NCBI GenBank assembly: GCA_032191485.1
Contig: JAVDOI010000016.1
Coordinates: 13,378,759 to 13,442,758 of the forward strand
Length of the DNA: 64,000 nucleotides
Reading direction: 5' to 3'
DNA from: Leptoclinus maculatus
Lineage: Eukaryota > Chordata > Actinopteri > Perciformes > Stichaeidae
Part shown: positions 1 to 17,328 of the stretch, one piece after another
Position numbering within the stretch: the stretch's first letter is position 1
How the letters are laid out: every line of letters starts with the position of its first letter
Notes under the pieces: generated by a model
The model's input: only the letters and a program-made list of their open reading frames with translations
What the model was told of the DNA's origin: nothing
Databases searched by the model: none
Program-made: the position numbers and the translations under genes

Positions 1-5378
<5,378 letters not shown>

Positions 5379-6044
5379 GATGGGACTGGAATCGACGGAA
5401 CGGCAAGAACAGGCCAGCAACCCAAATAACAAAACTATCTGCAGGAAGCTCTGCCTCTGCTGCTCGATGCCTGACGAACTGTCAAACCCTCCCGATGATG
5501 ACAGTTAAAGCCCGCCTTAAAGACAATTTGATTGGACAACATCGACTTTACAAACACTACTATTTGCTTTCAACCTAATCACTCATACCACCCTTCAAGC
5601 TTCTATTCATGTGGTTTCATATCAATGCTTTATGATAACTTATTTAAAGAAAAATGAATATTGCATTTTGTTATCATTAGGTAACGGATAGATGAGGCGT
5701 GGTAAGCTTAAAAGTAAATGAAAGTAAATAACATGAGTACCACCCATAGACAGCACCACGGGCTCCATGATACACTACGCATTATGGGTAATGTAGTTAC
5801 TATCCTTTCCCCGGAACTTCAAGTTCTGTCTACGGAAGTTTGTGCGGCCGGAGAGGCGCGTCGTGTCGAAACAGTGGTGTTTGTTTGGACTAGTTGCTCT
5901 GGAACATGTTGGGGCAAGTACCGTCACCAAAATGAAGGGAATATTCTTAAACGCACTATGAAAACACTGAAACCACTGCACGTAGGCTTTATGCAGTTAG
6001 TCAGCTAATACGTTATTGTGTTCTGGTTCTGTGAAGTGGTCACA
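5379..6044. promoter_or_regulatory. Bidirectional promoter between snx5 and mgme1
   Basis: These 666 bp separate the start codons of two divergent genes, so both promoters and 5' UTRs must lie here or in upstream introns. No TATA box stands out. A reversed CCAAT box (ATTGG, about 5531) and a ZNF143/THAP11-like site at 5779-5797 are visible. Transcription start sites are not determined. Confidence 0.7.
5779..5797 (-). promoter_or_regulatory. ZNF143/THAP11-type site
   Basis: The minus strand reads ACTACATTACCCATAATGC. It agrees with the known ACTACA-nn-TCCCA-nn-ATGC promoter motif at nearly all fixed positions. That motif is common in housekeeping and nuclear-encoded mitochondrial gene promoters, which suits mgme1. 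Confidence 0.55.
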
Positions 6045-8199
6045 ATGTTCATTGTTAAACGCGTGGTGTGCGTTGGCGGTACCATTGTCCCCCAATGCAC
6101 CGCCCTCTCTGTGGGCAATTTCTCTGCATACCGTTGCGTAAGATCCCCAAAGAGAAACAGTCCGTACAGCTCAGTGGACAGTGGGCGCTACTCTTCTCTT
6201 GTGAAGTCTGTCATGTCATCCAGGGTCAGTTCCCAAACCCCCGAGACCCTCCAAGCGGAGGACGAACACGTTTATGGACCTGTTGTCAAAGCTCCAACGC
6301 CCTCCTCAAGACCAGAGATGAGGGTACCCAAAACCCTGCATCCCTTCTTACACTTGCAAGAGACTCTACAAGCGGAGGAGCCAGAGTCAGGACCTCCAGT
6401 CCGGATTTTGTTGAACCGGGAAGGCAGGTCTTCTGTTCCGAGTGTGACCCGCATTCTTCAGCAGACGCTCTCCCCGGAGCAGATCTTCTACCTGGAGAGG
6501 TGGAAGAGGAGGATGATCGCAGAGCTCGGAGAGGAAGGCTTCAAAGAATACAGTCAGAGTAAGTTGTGTAACCTCAATGTAAGCTGCTATTGAAGTATGT
6601 GTGGTGTGGTGTGGTATCTTAGATGTGGGGTCTGCAGAGGCAGGACAAACTGAAAAGTGACCAAAGGATGTTGTTTTCAACCAGAATTATTTAGGCAAGG
6701 GAGGCTTTTCCATTCAGCTGTGGAGGACATCCTGGTGTCAGGTGCAACTTGGAAGAACAGAAATCCTCCGGAGACGTCGGAGTATCCACCTGAGGTGCAG
6801 GGATACATGGAGAGCATCTCTCACGTGCTGGAGGATGTCGGGGCAGTGAGAGCCACTGAAAGCACTGTGCATCACGACACGCTGAACTATCTGGGAATTG
6901 TGGATTGTGTTGCTCGCTACAGGTAAATATTGTGGTTTGCAGACAACGGTGGGCTCTACTGTTTCTATACCAGACTTGACCTGACGGCACATTTTTGTGT
7001 GCAGGGGCGTACTATGTGTTATTGACTGGAAGACTTCAGAGAAGCCCAAACCATTCCTGAGCAACACATATGACAACCCTGTTCAGGTGGTAGCCTATGC
7101 CGGAGCGTTGAACAATGACGGCAACTACAAATACCAGGTGATCTACCGAAATAAACAATGTGGTCATCTTTTATTTCTCAGCTTTTCACCCAGATTGTTT
7201 ACCTATCTCTCAGATTCTGTACTTAAAACATAGTTGACATAATAGTAACCACATTTAATCTTTCTAATTATTGTATGTCTGCTACAGTGTGTCACACAGA
7301 ACGTCATACCCCACTTGTTTCTTCTCATAACAGGTTGAAAATGGACTCATTGTAGTAGCCTACAAGGATGGCTCACCTGCCCATGTTCATCAGTTGAGCT
7401 CAGAGCTGATGTTGAAGTACTGGAACACTTGGTTGATTCGTCTCGAAGAGTTCACAGAACAAAGGTAAACCACTGAGCAGGTTTTTCAATCCCTTGAAAA
7501 AACGTTTTCAATTCCATTTCCACTTTGTTTTTAATGAATCATCGATTTAAGTCAGAAATAATTGCATTAATACGATTTGATTATGTTGTTATTAACCTGA
7601 CCTCAAACATCAGTTTGGGCCAAATTTACTTGTGGTGGAATTTTGTCATTATATTTGACCTTTTTATAGACCAAATTATGAATTGAAAAAAATAATCAAT
7701 AAGGAGTATTGGCATTACCTGTAGCTCTATCACAACTTTTAATTTGATTTACTCCTAGCACCAGAGCAGTCTGGATAATAAAATGTCACGCTCCTGTTCT
7801 TTTATCGTTATAACATGTATAACAATAAAAACTGTTTATATACTATAACAGTTACAGAGAGGCAGTCGTTGACAATGAACGTCTTCGATCTCATGCTCCC
7901 TCCAACTGTGCTCTTGCAGATAATAATAGACAAAAATAGCTATAAAGAAAAATCACTAAATAGAATCTAAGAAATTAAGTGGTGCAGCAGCTAAGATATA
8001 TGAATAACATAGCCTGGTTAGTAATAGTAGAATGTATCAACTGTAAACAGGTTATGTAGTGATGCAGTATTTACATGATGAGAACATAATTATCCATTAA
8101 TCGTAAAGTAATAAATATGCACACAATTAACATTAAGATTTTTTTAATTTTCATTTCAGATCCAGTCATGCATCAAGTGCTTTTGAGCAAAAGAGATGA
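6045..8199 (+). CDS. mgme1: Mitochondrial genome maintenance exonuclease 1
   Basis: MGME1 is a mitochondrial RecB-type single-strand DNA exonuclease that trims flaps and linear mtDNA during replication. Exons are 6045-6558, 6685-6922, 7005-7137, 7334-7464 and 8160-8199, with GT-AG junctions and matching phases, for 351 residues (human 344). The N-terminus, MFIVKRVVC, is basic and hydrophobic, which fits a mitochondrial presequence. The core shows VTRILQQTLSPEQIFYLERW, TLNYLGIVDCVARYR and VLCVIDWKTSEKPKPF; the Asp of GIVDC and the D-W-K of IDWKTSEK form the PD-(D/E)XK metal centre. The 3' part reads VVAYKDGSPAHVHQL. A GTG at 6018 is in frame upstream, but the first ATG (6045) is preferred. It shares a promoter with snx5. 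Confidence 0.96.
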
Positions 8200-8387
8200 G
8201 ATGTTTGAAGGGAGGTCTGCAACGGCATGTCCATGAAGCAGGTCCCTTCAGTTTAAGGCAACTGAACCTGAAGTGAAAATATAACAAGCTCCCATGCAGT
8301 AGGAGGATGAAACCCTAAACCCTAATTTCTTTCCCCTTTTCTACACCGGGAGCAACTTATCATTTTAGAGGCCTTGTTTGAGGTATT

Positions 8388-10467
8388 TTAAAAATCATTG
8401 AATTCAAACCAGGCTTCCCTGTATGAGGGGTCCTCAACAAAGCCCAGGCTTTTAAAGAGCCTGTGGGAGACCTCGTTCTCCTCCTCTACGAAGCCGTACA
8501 CTGGGTACCCCTCAGTGTGGAGTCTCTTGGCCATGGCGCTGATCAGGACTTTGGCGTAGCCTTTTCCTCTGTGCTCTGGCAAGAGTGTACAACATGCCCA
8601 TCGCACACGACGCGTAGGTCAGGATCCAGGATGCGGGCTTTCCTTCTGCGTCCAGCACGCAGCAGGAGGGGAAGTTTGCGAGCATGTTCCAGATCATCCT
8701 GACGGCGTCCTCGTTCTTTCCAAACTTCCATGTCTGATTCACCAAGGCAGCGTGTGATTCATCCAGAGAGCTTAGTGAGATCCCTGAGCTGATGCAGTCC
8801 TGTTTTATTAATGAACTATTAAACCTAAGATAATGATTTAGTCACACAATAGACACTAGCTCGGCCCTACCTGTCTATAGAGGGCAGGTGGGATACATCC
8901 TCCAGTATCATCAGATGACACACTGACAGCTTTCTGCTGGACACGCCTTTTTCTGATGCCACTGCTTTGACTATCTCCATGTGGCGAAGATTGATTCCTT
9001 GGACAGAAGTTATGAAGGAAATGCTTTTAATAAATGTGTGAAACTTGATTTGGTATTTGTATTTCTTTTGAGTTCTGAGAATTTTTTAAATACAGGATTA
9101 AAGATTTCAGTCTACCAGAAGTGATTTCATCTTTGTCTTGTATTAGGAAGACAAAAAGAGGTCACAGCAGGTCCCTCTGCTATTTTGAAAGAAGCAGTTA
9201 ATAAGTATGTTTTTACATAGTCATCTTAGAATAGAGGGCGTCAATTCCCTGATAAGAATCCTCTGTTATCACATCTCACATCTTAGTTTAGTTCAGTTTT
9301 GATATGGACATCACAGTAGCATTACAACTGCAATATATATTTATGCACAAATGTTTAGTGAAACGCATTTTTACAACACTTGTCCACAGAAGGCTTTATA
9401 AAAAATAAATAGAGATATATCAACAAACACACACACACACAAAAACATACAAAGGATACGAAATACAGGTGTGTCTGCAGGAGCATTAAGTTTGAGAACA
9501 ATGTCGGTTCTCTTTTAACCATGATTTAATACCTCTCTTCATCTTCTTCTTTCTTCTTCACCCATTTTATTTTTACTAGCACTGTGCTCTTTGGCTGTAT
9601 AATCATTCAGATAATGTAATGGCACTAAGGCACAGATCTTTGCACTTCTTGTGATGAAGGAATATGGCATAAAATGGTTGCATGATATGCCATAACAATG
9701 GGAGGACTTTGAACACAATAAAAGAAGAGATGATAAAACTCTTAAGCTAGTTTTATACCCTAAAGACACCAGTGCATAAGTGCAATGATAGTTTTTCAAC
9801 ATTCATAGGGCTACGCCATGAAATCAATGTGCTAAGAAAAGAAGAGAATAAAAAATGAATGCTGTGATTATTATTCAAGAGACGATGAAAAGAGCAAAAG
9901 TGCTTATTGCTGTTACCAAGGCAAAGGTACCGGGTCCAGTCAATAACTGAGGACTTCCTCATGGTTTCCTCTAGAATAGATTCATCATTTGCAAAAACCA
10001 TTATGTCCTTGAAGAGATCACCCTTCTGCAAGAAAAGAGAGATGTGAAGATGCTGTATATGCAGAAATACGGATAAATGTATACATATCTTACACATAGA
10101 TGAGTAGTTACCTGCCCATATTGGGATTTGCAGACAAGGACATTGAACTCTGGCCATCTGTCTGCTAAGACCCTCACAGGGTCTGATCTGACTCTGTTTC
10201 TGAGGACCAGACAACCATAAACCTTAAAAATTAAATAGTTACATTGTAATCCAAAGAATGGCAGCATCACTTATTGAGGCAGTGAATATGTTTAAAGGTG
10301 TTGGCAAACAATATATTATAGGCTAATATTAGTCATCGACTTGCAAAAGGCTATAGATTGTATTATTTATCATACTAGCTCGGACACACCTGTTGTGACC
10401 GAGGTAAATATCTTTCCAGATGGGTCTCAGTCATTTTCAGCTGCTCTCCGGTCAGTTCCATGGTCAT
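8388..10467 (-). pseudogene. GLYATL copy A: glycine N-acyltransferase-like, one-base frameshift
   Basis: The family transfers acyl groups from acyl-CoA to glycine or other amino acids. Coding exons are 10467-10390, 10222-10112, 10025-9917, 8997-8871 and 8788-8388. Exon order and splice phases are the same as in copies B and C, but the sequence is much more divergent, so this is an older paralogue. Exon 1 begins MTMELTGEQ. The last exon has LVNQTWKFGKN, NFPSCCVLDAEGKPASWILT, then LPEHRGKGYAKVLISAMAKR and LGFVEDPSYREAWFEF, the acyl-CoA-binding GNAT part. An extra base at 8581/8582 (GGCAAGAG where B and C have GGCAGAG) shifts the frame between MGMLYTL and LPEHRGKG, removing the C-terminal third. 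Everything else is open, so a sequencing error or a very young null allele is possible. Confidence 0.85.
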
Positions 10468-10641
10468 TTCTTCCCAGTCCGGAGGATCAACGAAGCTGTA
10501 CAGAGTGTACACTATCTGATTGGGAACGCAGTGAGTAAATGCTGGGCGAGCGGCTGAAGTGGGCTTCTGACTCGCACTTTCGACACTTAAACTGTGGGTG
10601 GATTTAAACAAATAAAACCTTCCACGTTCTCTTTTGCCCAA

Positions 10642-11113
10642 CAGTTGTGACAGAGGTATTCAGATCTTTTAAAAAAAAAAAAAAATGGAGAGAATTGCCA
10701 CATTGTAAAAACAATCTCGCAAATACTTGCAAAAGTTTTGCATTCAAAATCGTACTCAAATAAAAGTACAAAAGCAGACTGGTCCATTCCTGATTTATTA
10801 CTGAATTAAAATTGGTGATGCATTAATGTGTATATCACTTCATTATTGTAACTCGTTAAGGCGGGAATAATAATAATGATAATAATAACAATGATGGGTA
10901 GCTTAATCAATAAAAATGCATCATAATTGATTTGTTTATTACATAAATGATATGAATCTGCAAAGTAACTAGAGTTATCAAATAAATGGAGTAAAAATTA
11001 CAATATCGGCGGCCAAAATGTAGTGGAGTAGAAGTATAGCATAACTTGGGAAGTAAAGTACAAGTACCTCAAAATGAATACATTACTTGAGTAAATGTTA
11101 CTTTCCACCACTG
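10642..11113. mobile_element. hAT-like MITE (CAGTGGTGG family)
   Basis: The left end reads CAGTTGTGACAGAGGTATTC and the right end reads ACTTTCCACCACTG, an imperfect inverted repeat of the CAGTGGTGGAAAGTA type common in fish. The interior has the usual AAGTACAAGTACCTCAAAAT text. No clear target duplication is seen. Three more copies occur in the window. Confidence 0.6.
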
Positions 11114-11675
11114 TTTCCCAGTGTATTATAGGCTAACACTTGTCCACAGGTCAAATACTTGTAAACCGAGTTTCAAATTTGTGACGCCCTTATTTTTATC
11201 TTTCTCTTAATGAAAAATGGCAAGATTAAATTGTTTCTCGAGACCATAGCCTTTAAATCTACGTATAAAAATAATGTACTGTACTTAAACTGGTCAAATC
11301 TGGATAAAAACACTGAGACCCTCAAGACTGTTTTAAAGCTTCAGAATTGTGAAGCCTTTGTTTCTATAGTTACAGAAACAAATAAAAGACATTAAAAAGT
11401 TCTGTCCTCGACCCTGAACTAAATTGTCACTGAGAACACTGAAGTTTAGACAGTAATGTGAAAAGAAAAACATACTCTCTCTGAAATTTGGGGATTTTTA
11501 TTTTGGAGAACCATATTAATTGCACTGGCCTGCATAAAATGAGATACTGTATACGAACATCATCTGATGATTGTTCAGTGCTGACAGAGAGCAAAGAATG
11601 AATCAAGGGCTCAATTTACTTTGGAGCTCTCCTCCAAACACCTGAACCTATTATGTAAAGCTGACATTGTTATTG

Positions 11676-11681
11676 TTTATT
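11676..11681 (-). terminator. Likely polyadenylation signal of GLYATL-B
   Basis: AATAAA on the minus strand lies about 180 bases past the stop codon of GLYATL-B. The same signal is kept downstream of GLYATL-C. Confidence 0.45.
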
Positions 11682-11862
11682 TGTGTCAGTTAATGCCTCT
11701 TTCCCATACACATCATTATAACAGTCCAGGTTTTGATTCAATGCTTTTTGGAGAGCCGATATAATGTGTAAACATAACATTTTAATCACATTTTCATTCA
11801 CTAAAACGTTATGTTTACCTGATAACGTGTCAGCTGTACATTCAATCATAAAAGCTTCAAAA

Positions 11863-13525
11863 TCAAAACTTGAACTCAAACCATGCCGCCCTGTATGAGG
11901 GGTCCTCAATGAAGCCAAGGTTTTTAAAGAGCTTGTAGGAGACCATGTTGTCCTCCTCTACGAAGCAGTACACTGGGTAGCCCTCGGTGTGGAGTCTCCT
12001 GGCCATGATGCTGACCAGGACTTTGGCATAACCTCTCCCTCTGTGCTCTGGCAGAGTGTACAATATGCCCAACGCACAGTAATCATACACCAGAATCCAG
12101 GACACGGGCTCACCCTGGCCGTCAGTGATGCAGCATGATGGGAAGTTGCTGATGAGGTTTTTAATGTTTGTGTAACCCTGCTTGTTCCCTCCAAACTTCC
12201 AGGTTTTATTCACCAAGTCAACGTGGGAGAGGTTAAGAGATGAAATCCTTGATTCAAGCTCACTGTGTAGAGAATCAGATAATGACAACCAATTAAACAG
12301 TCATATTTTACTATTCACTTATGTTGATATAAGCTAAATATGCACATATATCCTTAAAAGTACATTTTAATGATCTGACTACCTGTCAGCTGCTGGTGTG
12401 GGCAGATGACTGCTGTCTGGCAAATACAGAAGATGCACCGAAGTATAGACTTTGTTGATGACTTCTCTGTCAGAAGACACTTCTTTGAGCATGGTCGCAT
12501 GGGAAACGTCAAATCCTGGAGGACAAAAATGATTTACATGTTTATTGCCATTCTGTTATTATTCTAAGAGGTTACAACAGTCGTGAAGGAAATATTCACC
12601 TCCTTTACTCATTATAAATAGCAATACCACACTGTAAAAATACTACATTGCAATTTAAAGTCCTGCATTAGCTAAATGTAGTACTCAATGCTCCAAATGT
12701 TATATGGATAATCAACAGTGATGCATTCATGTGTCATAGTAATAATGCATATTTTATAAGCTTGCCATACTGTTTCCAGCGTAAAATTGTATTTGTGAAG
12801 TAACTAGGCCCACAGTTGTCAAAAAATATACACGTAAGGAAAGAAAAGGTACTATATCTACTCCTGAATTGAAGTATAAAGTGGCATGACATGTCAGTAC
12901 TCAAGCAAAGTACCATTATCTAAAACTGAAATCAAGTACAGTTCTTGAGTAAACGGTAACTTAGTTACACTACACCACTGAGTTACACTGCCACAAGTAC
13001 CTGCATGGCCCGTCCAATGATAAAGCACTGTCTGCAGTGACCTTAACTCACCACCAATTAAAAAATACGTGCTCCAGTCAATTGCATTCTCTTCTGTCAG
13101 CATTTTCCTTAAAATCTGGTCATCCATGCTGAAGTAGGTCACCTTTTTCATGAACTCCAGGGCGTGCTTGTTCTGTAATAAACGACAGATTCAGCAATCA
13201 AGTGGCCTCCAGAAACACGACGTAAGTACAATGTTTCCAATGGTATGTGGACCTCACCTTGGGGTCAGGTCGACAAATGATAACCTTAAAATCAGGCCAC
13301 GTATCAACGATGACCTCCAGTGTGCTTGGTTTCTTCCTGTTAATCCCATATATGAAACCGTACACCTGCACGCACGAAAAGTTTAGAGCGACAAATGTCA
13401 AGACACTGCGAATACATGACATAATGAGGAATGTGTTTGCAGCCGTCTACCTTAAAGCTCTTGGGGAAGTGTTTTAGCAGAACTCCTTCAGCGATCTGTA
13501 GTTCGTCTTTGTTTAAGATCTTCAT
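11863..13525 (-). CDS. GLYATL copy B: glycine N-acyltransferase-like protein
   Basis: This is a GNAT-fold acyltransferase of the GLYAT/GLYATL family, which conjugates acyl-CoA to an amino acid; the substrate cannot be read from sequence. Five exons, 13525-13451, 13365-13258, 13172-13052, 12515-12383 and 12262-11863, give 278 open residues. The start is the ATG of MKILNKDEL at 13525; the in-frame codon further upstream is only a GTG, and copy C has the same start. The N-terminal domain carries VYGFIYGINRKKPSTLEVIV and DTWPDFKVIICRPDPK. The C-terminal domain carries LVNKTWKFGGN, NFPSCCITDGQGEPVSWILV and LPEHRGRGYAKVLVS, whose R-G-x-G-Y-A is the CoA pyrophosphate loop. It is nearly identical to copy C. 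The GLYATL3-like subfamily is my best guess. Confidence 0.9.
12578..12980. mobile_element. hAT-like MITE in GLYATL-B intron 3
   Basis: It begins CAGTCGTGAAGGAAATATTC and ends TAGTTACACTACACCACTG, matching the CAGTGGTGG family. The same insertion is present at the same place in GLYATL-C, so it predates the block duplication. It is shorter here than in C. Confidence 0.6.
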
Positions 13526-13620
13526 GTTTGGGGAGTTGAGCTTCTTCACTGATGCAGTATAATCTGTCCGTCTGTTTAAACTGCTCTGTTCAAATATAAA
13601 TGGTCTGAGCCTTTAAAAAT

Positions 13621-14226
13621 CATTGACAGTCGCTCGTCGCTCGCCGGGGTTATGCCGAGTTGTGCTCGCACGCCGAGATCTGCATGCGCCTCGCGGGAAC
13701 GCGCACCACGTAAAGCACACACAGCGTAAAGCGACACTCCAAGAATATCAGACATTTAATTGATTTATATGGCGAAGTACGGTTTAAAAACCGGTTCATC
13801 AGTGATAAATAATGAAAAGTATGTAGTTTATGAACTTTTAGAGTCATCAATATCTGATATCTAAAAATATCTAAATATCTAAATTATCTTTCAATATTTC
13901 TGAGGGTGAACTCTTCTGCCCTTTTTCGTTGTGTTTTTACGCATTTCGGACAGCAATAGTAAACTATTATTTTTGTTTTGGGGGGAGGGGGGGGGCAATG
14001 TATGTTCGCTAGAAGACATTAGCTGCTGAGTAATGTGTCCCCTTTTATTTCAGTTTAGGCTATATGTTGTTTATAAATGTATGAACATATCTGCTGATAT
14101 TTTTCAGACCAGGTGTTAAATGTATGAAATCCTCACTGTTCCCTCAAAACAGTCCAAAATATTAAATATCAAGAAACTTATGGATGTGTTCAATACATTA
14201 CCATGGCACATATTGTATTGACTCAC
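13621..14226. other. Spacer without a recognisable gene
   Basis: No conserved frame is seen. It holds a G-rich run near 13981-13995 and an 80-base segment (about 14089-14163) that recurs inverted near 24524-24600. Confidence 0.5.
14089..14163. repeat. Dispersed inverted repeat, arm 1
   Basis: The text around CAGACCAGGTG, GTTAAATGTATGAAA and TGTTCCCTCAAAACAG matches the reverse complement of about 24524-24600 with few changes. Arm 1 adjoins a Myb-like transposon remnant, so both arms are probably pieces of one element family. Confidence 0.55.
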
Positions 14227-14890
14227 CATTCTGAATAATGTTTTTATGCTTAGTTTTTACTTGCTCCCATGTCCTCTTGATGGCTGGGTTGCAACTACAT
14301 GGGGGTTGAAAGCATTCATAATTATATGACATTATAGTGTTATTAGTACACCATAGCATATCATTATTGTACTCATGATAAGAATAGAGAGAATCACACA
14401 CAATTTATTTTCACTGCTTCAATTGATTGAATTTCTGATTATGAATAATATACATACTGATCCGCCCATACACAGATTCGCACACACATATTCAAACTCC
14501 TAGTTCTATATGGTAATCTACACATACATGTATATACACATATATAGTACATGATACATAAGCGCATACAGTACATATATCCTCATAAGTATCTATTAAT
14601 TCGTATCAATTAGATACTCTTCGGACTTGTTTTATCTACTTATTCTGAAAGAGTTGAGATAATTATTTTCACTAGCAAGATCTCATTTGATGATGCATTC
14701 CATTAAGCCTACTGCCGCACATTTAAAGAAATATAATCTGATTGATTGGGGTGATGAGGCACTTAAAATTAGCCTATACATTTTCCCAACACTTACGCAT
14801 TTAACTTGTCATGATTATGGTCTTGCATTCCTCATATGCGTTCATGATCATCTCCTGCTCGTCAGCAGAGAAAAAAAGAGGCTCTTTCTT
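14227..14890 (-). pseudogene. Myb/SANT-like DNA-binding domain remnant (Harbinger/NAIF1-type)
   Basis: Two minus-strand pieces look like the Myb-like domain of PIF/Harbinger accessory proteins and of NAIF1 relatives. The first (14890-14797) reads KKEPLFFSADEQEMIMNAYE followed by ECKTIIMTS. The second (14294-14227) reads CNPAIKRTWEQVKTKHKNII. Splice-like borders join them in phase through KLNA-CNPA. The middle of the usual domain is missing, and the first piece goes out of frame just before KLNA, so it cannot make a complete domain as read. No DDE transposase is seen nearby. Family assignment is from remembered motif pattern only. Confidence 0.5.
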
Positions 14891-15076
14891 TGAGTTTATT
14901 TGCCATTGTACTGTTAGAAAATCATGGTTTCGGTGATCGACGCTTCCCCCTTTTGATGTAGGACGGGCACGCGCAATTATCCTGATTACTGAAGTCTGGT
15001 TCGAATTAACGAGATTGTTTGAGCGCGGATCAGCCTTTGAGAACTGAGATAGCCTGACTTCAAGCATCGGGTTCAT

Positions 15077-15687
15077 TTAAGCTGGCTAATAGGACATTTG
15101 ATCGACTTAGTTGAACCACGTACGAGGAACGGGGCAAAGGTCAGTGATGGACGAATGAAAGCCAAACAGTCCAAAATATGTGCTGTAAAACCATTTGACT
15201 CCAAGGTCAAGGGATGAATGCAATATTAAGCCTAAGGAGCTTTTACCTCAAAGGAATATGTATGACGTCATCAAACTGTTTAACACAATAATAGCAATTC
15301 CATAGATAGCAGTGTGTATTTGGGATAAGAAAACTGTTAAACAAGTAAATGAGCAGAAAGACCCAACAGGACTGAATAACTTGGCATGAGCATGAACCAG
15401 AACAACAAAACACACATGTAGCCTTAACATAACTAAAAAATGTTTAGACGAAATAAACAAGATAAAGAAAGAAAGACAAACACATTGGAAATAAATAACT
15501 ATAGTAATAACTTCAGGTAACACCTTAAAACTGCCCGTCCCATCATATAGGACTAGGTGCACAGAGGGCAAAGTGAAACTTAAAGAATACCAGACATTTA
15601 AATGATTTCTATTTGACAGGAAAATACATATTGCTCTATATGAAGGTTATTCTGCAAACAATGAAGATTTCCCACGTAGTTCTCTTT
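15077..15687. other. Spacer downstream of cystatin 1
   Basis: No gene is supported. From about 15600 the sequence matches 25165 onward, the corresponding flank of cystatin 2, marking one edge of the duplicated cystatin segment. Confidence 0.5.
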
Positions 15688-17142
15688 CTAGCAACTCTGT
15701 TCCAACAAACTGGTGTCATTCAGCCATGGGCGGCTCCACACGGTGAATGTGCACAGGTAAGGCTGAGGAAGAAACGTTTACACACATTATATACACACAC
15801 TCATACACCATGAATAAAACATATAGCGTTTAGTCTTTGAGATTATCATAGTCAAAGATCAACATTTAGTTTTTCAGGAGCAGATTCATTTAATTTATAA
15901 AATATTTTCGTCTTTCGATGGTGTAGGCTAATGTTCAAATTACAGTATGTTAAACTTTGTCATAAGGTTAAATATGACGCTACTAATTCTGACTTCTATC
16001 TGTGGTAACAGCAACAAACATAGCTGGATGGTTCAAAGAGGGGAAGTATACAATTGTTTCACAATCGGATAGTGTGGTCTACTGTTGAAGAGAGAAGTAT
16101 ACTGTGTGACATTTAAAAATTGTGTCTAACTCCCAAAAGCAAAAATGGGGGGATGATTTTCATCCAGAAGCTGAGGTTGTAGCCTCTTAAAAGTCATTAC
16201 CTGAGCCTTCATTTCTGAGTCTTCGTGGATGGCACACACACCGACATCATTTGCACCGTCCTTTCTGCAGGGGGTCTTTGCCATTCTCACAGTTATTACG
16301 TACTTCAGGCCAGCCACCACCTGTAAGGAGAAGTGGGTGGGTGGTGGAAATACAGGTTCCGGTAAACCTTAATGCTAAAACAGTTTAGCATACAGCAGAT
16401 TTCAGGTCTATATAAATGAAAGGCAAAACTGCCAGCCATTACATTCCAGACAAGTTTAAATATACACATGCGCAAAAAACTTTTCATTATCAGCTTATCA
16501 TCATGTCTGTCAAACATTTAGCGTTATCATATCTGATGTATTTTATACAGCGATTCTTTTTCTCAGCCAGGAAGCGAAATAACGAGCAAGACCTGTTTGT
16601 TCTTGTGTGTGCGTCCGAGACAGACGTCACACTTTTGGTTTCTAATTATGTATCTTCACACTCTTATACTTCAACAGTTTTATGACAAAATTAAACTTAC
16701 CAAATGATCTTTTAAATTGACAAATGTGTAATTCACCACAATTTGAACGGGATTAAAAAAAGATTAGTCTCTCTTGTTGATATACCGGCGTATACAGTAT
16801 AATTTATTTTATATTTTAAATGGGCACAGGCTTAAAGCCAGGCCAAACACCGCGGCCTACACTGGATTTTGTTGCTATTACAAAGTATGTGAAATAAAGT
16901 TTGTAGAGATTCCCAGATCCAAATGAAACGTTACTAACCTGACTCTGAGCCTTGACCACTTCTACCACTTGGCTGAGGTACATACAGTTACTGCGTTTGT
17001 TGTGTTCGGCGACGGAATAGTTGAGGGCTTTACGCACGCCTTCGTTATTCGGATCTATATCTCGAAAACCCCCTGGCATCATGACTCCTGACTCGACGGC
17101 GAAAACCACTGCCAGAACAGGGAGGACAATCTTCCACAACAT
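15688..17142 (-). CDS. Type-2 cystatin, copy 1
   Basis: This encodes a secreted inhibitor of papain-like cysteine proteases. Three exons, 17142-16939, 16320-16201 and 15762-15688, give 132 residues and have the classic three-exon cystatin layout. Residues 1-20 form a hydrophobic signal peptide (MLWKIVLPVLAVVFAVESGV). The inhibitory wedge is present: the GG pair near the mature N-terminus (PGGFRDID), Q-V-V-A-G in loop 1 across the exon 1-2 border, and R-P-W in hairpin 2 (FTVWSRPWLND). Compared with copy 2 it has two extra residues (GV before CAIHED), one extra Lys, and an extra cysteine in SNCMYLS where copy 2 has SNDMYLS. Its start codon faces the ephx1 pseudogene. Confidence 0.92.
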
Positions 17143-17328
17143 GTTTCTGTCACTACGCTCTCAACACTAATAATAAAAAAACAACAGCTCGAGAACGACG
17201 TCACGGCTGTTTGAGTGGCACATCTCGCGGCCAATCAAACCATTGTGTTCTCGCTTCACCACAGACACTTCACAACTTCGGGTTCAGCAGCCAGTTGGCA
17301 GTGTATTGTGTACCGCTGAATTCCGCAC

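Larger units (their letters stand above)
11257..13620. repeat. Segmental duplication, GLYATL part, copy 1
   Basis: This stretch is nearly identical to 19250-21680 across coding exons, introns and downstream flank, at an offset of about 7993-8067 bases. Differences are scattered substitutions and small indels, mostly inside the intronic MITE. Similarity ends at both sites after the shared CATTGACAGT. Confidence 0.93.

Noticed and set aside
6068..6562. 164-codon frame overlapping mgme1 exon 1
   Set aside because: It is out of frame with mgme1, has no family signature and is a shadow of the real exon.
8310..8326. AAACCCTAAACCCTAA, a telomere-like string
   Set aside because: Only two units and not the vertebrate TTAGGG form; chance or minor repeat.
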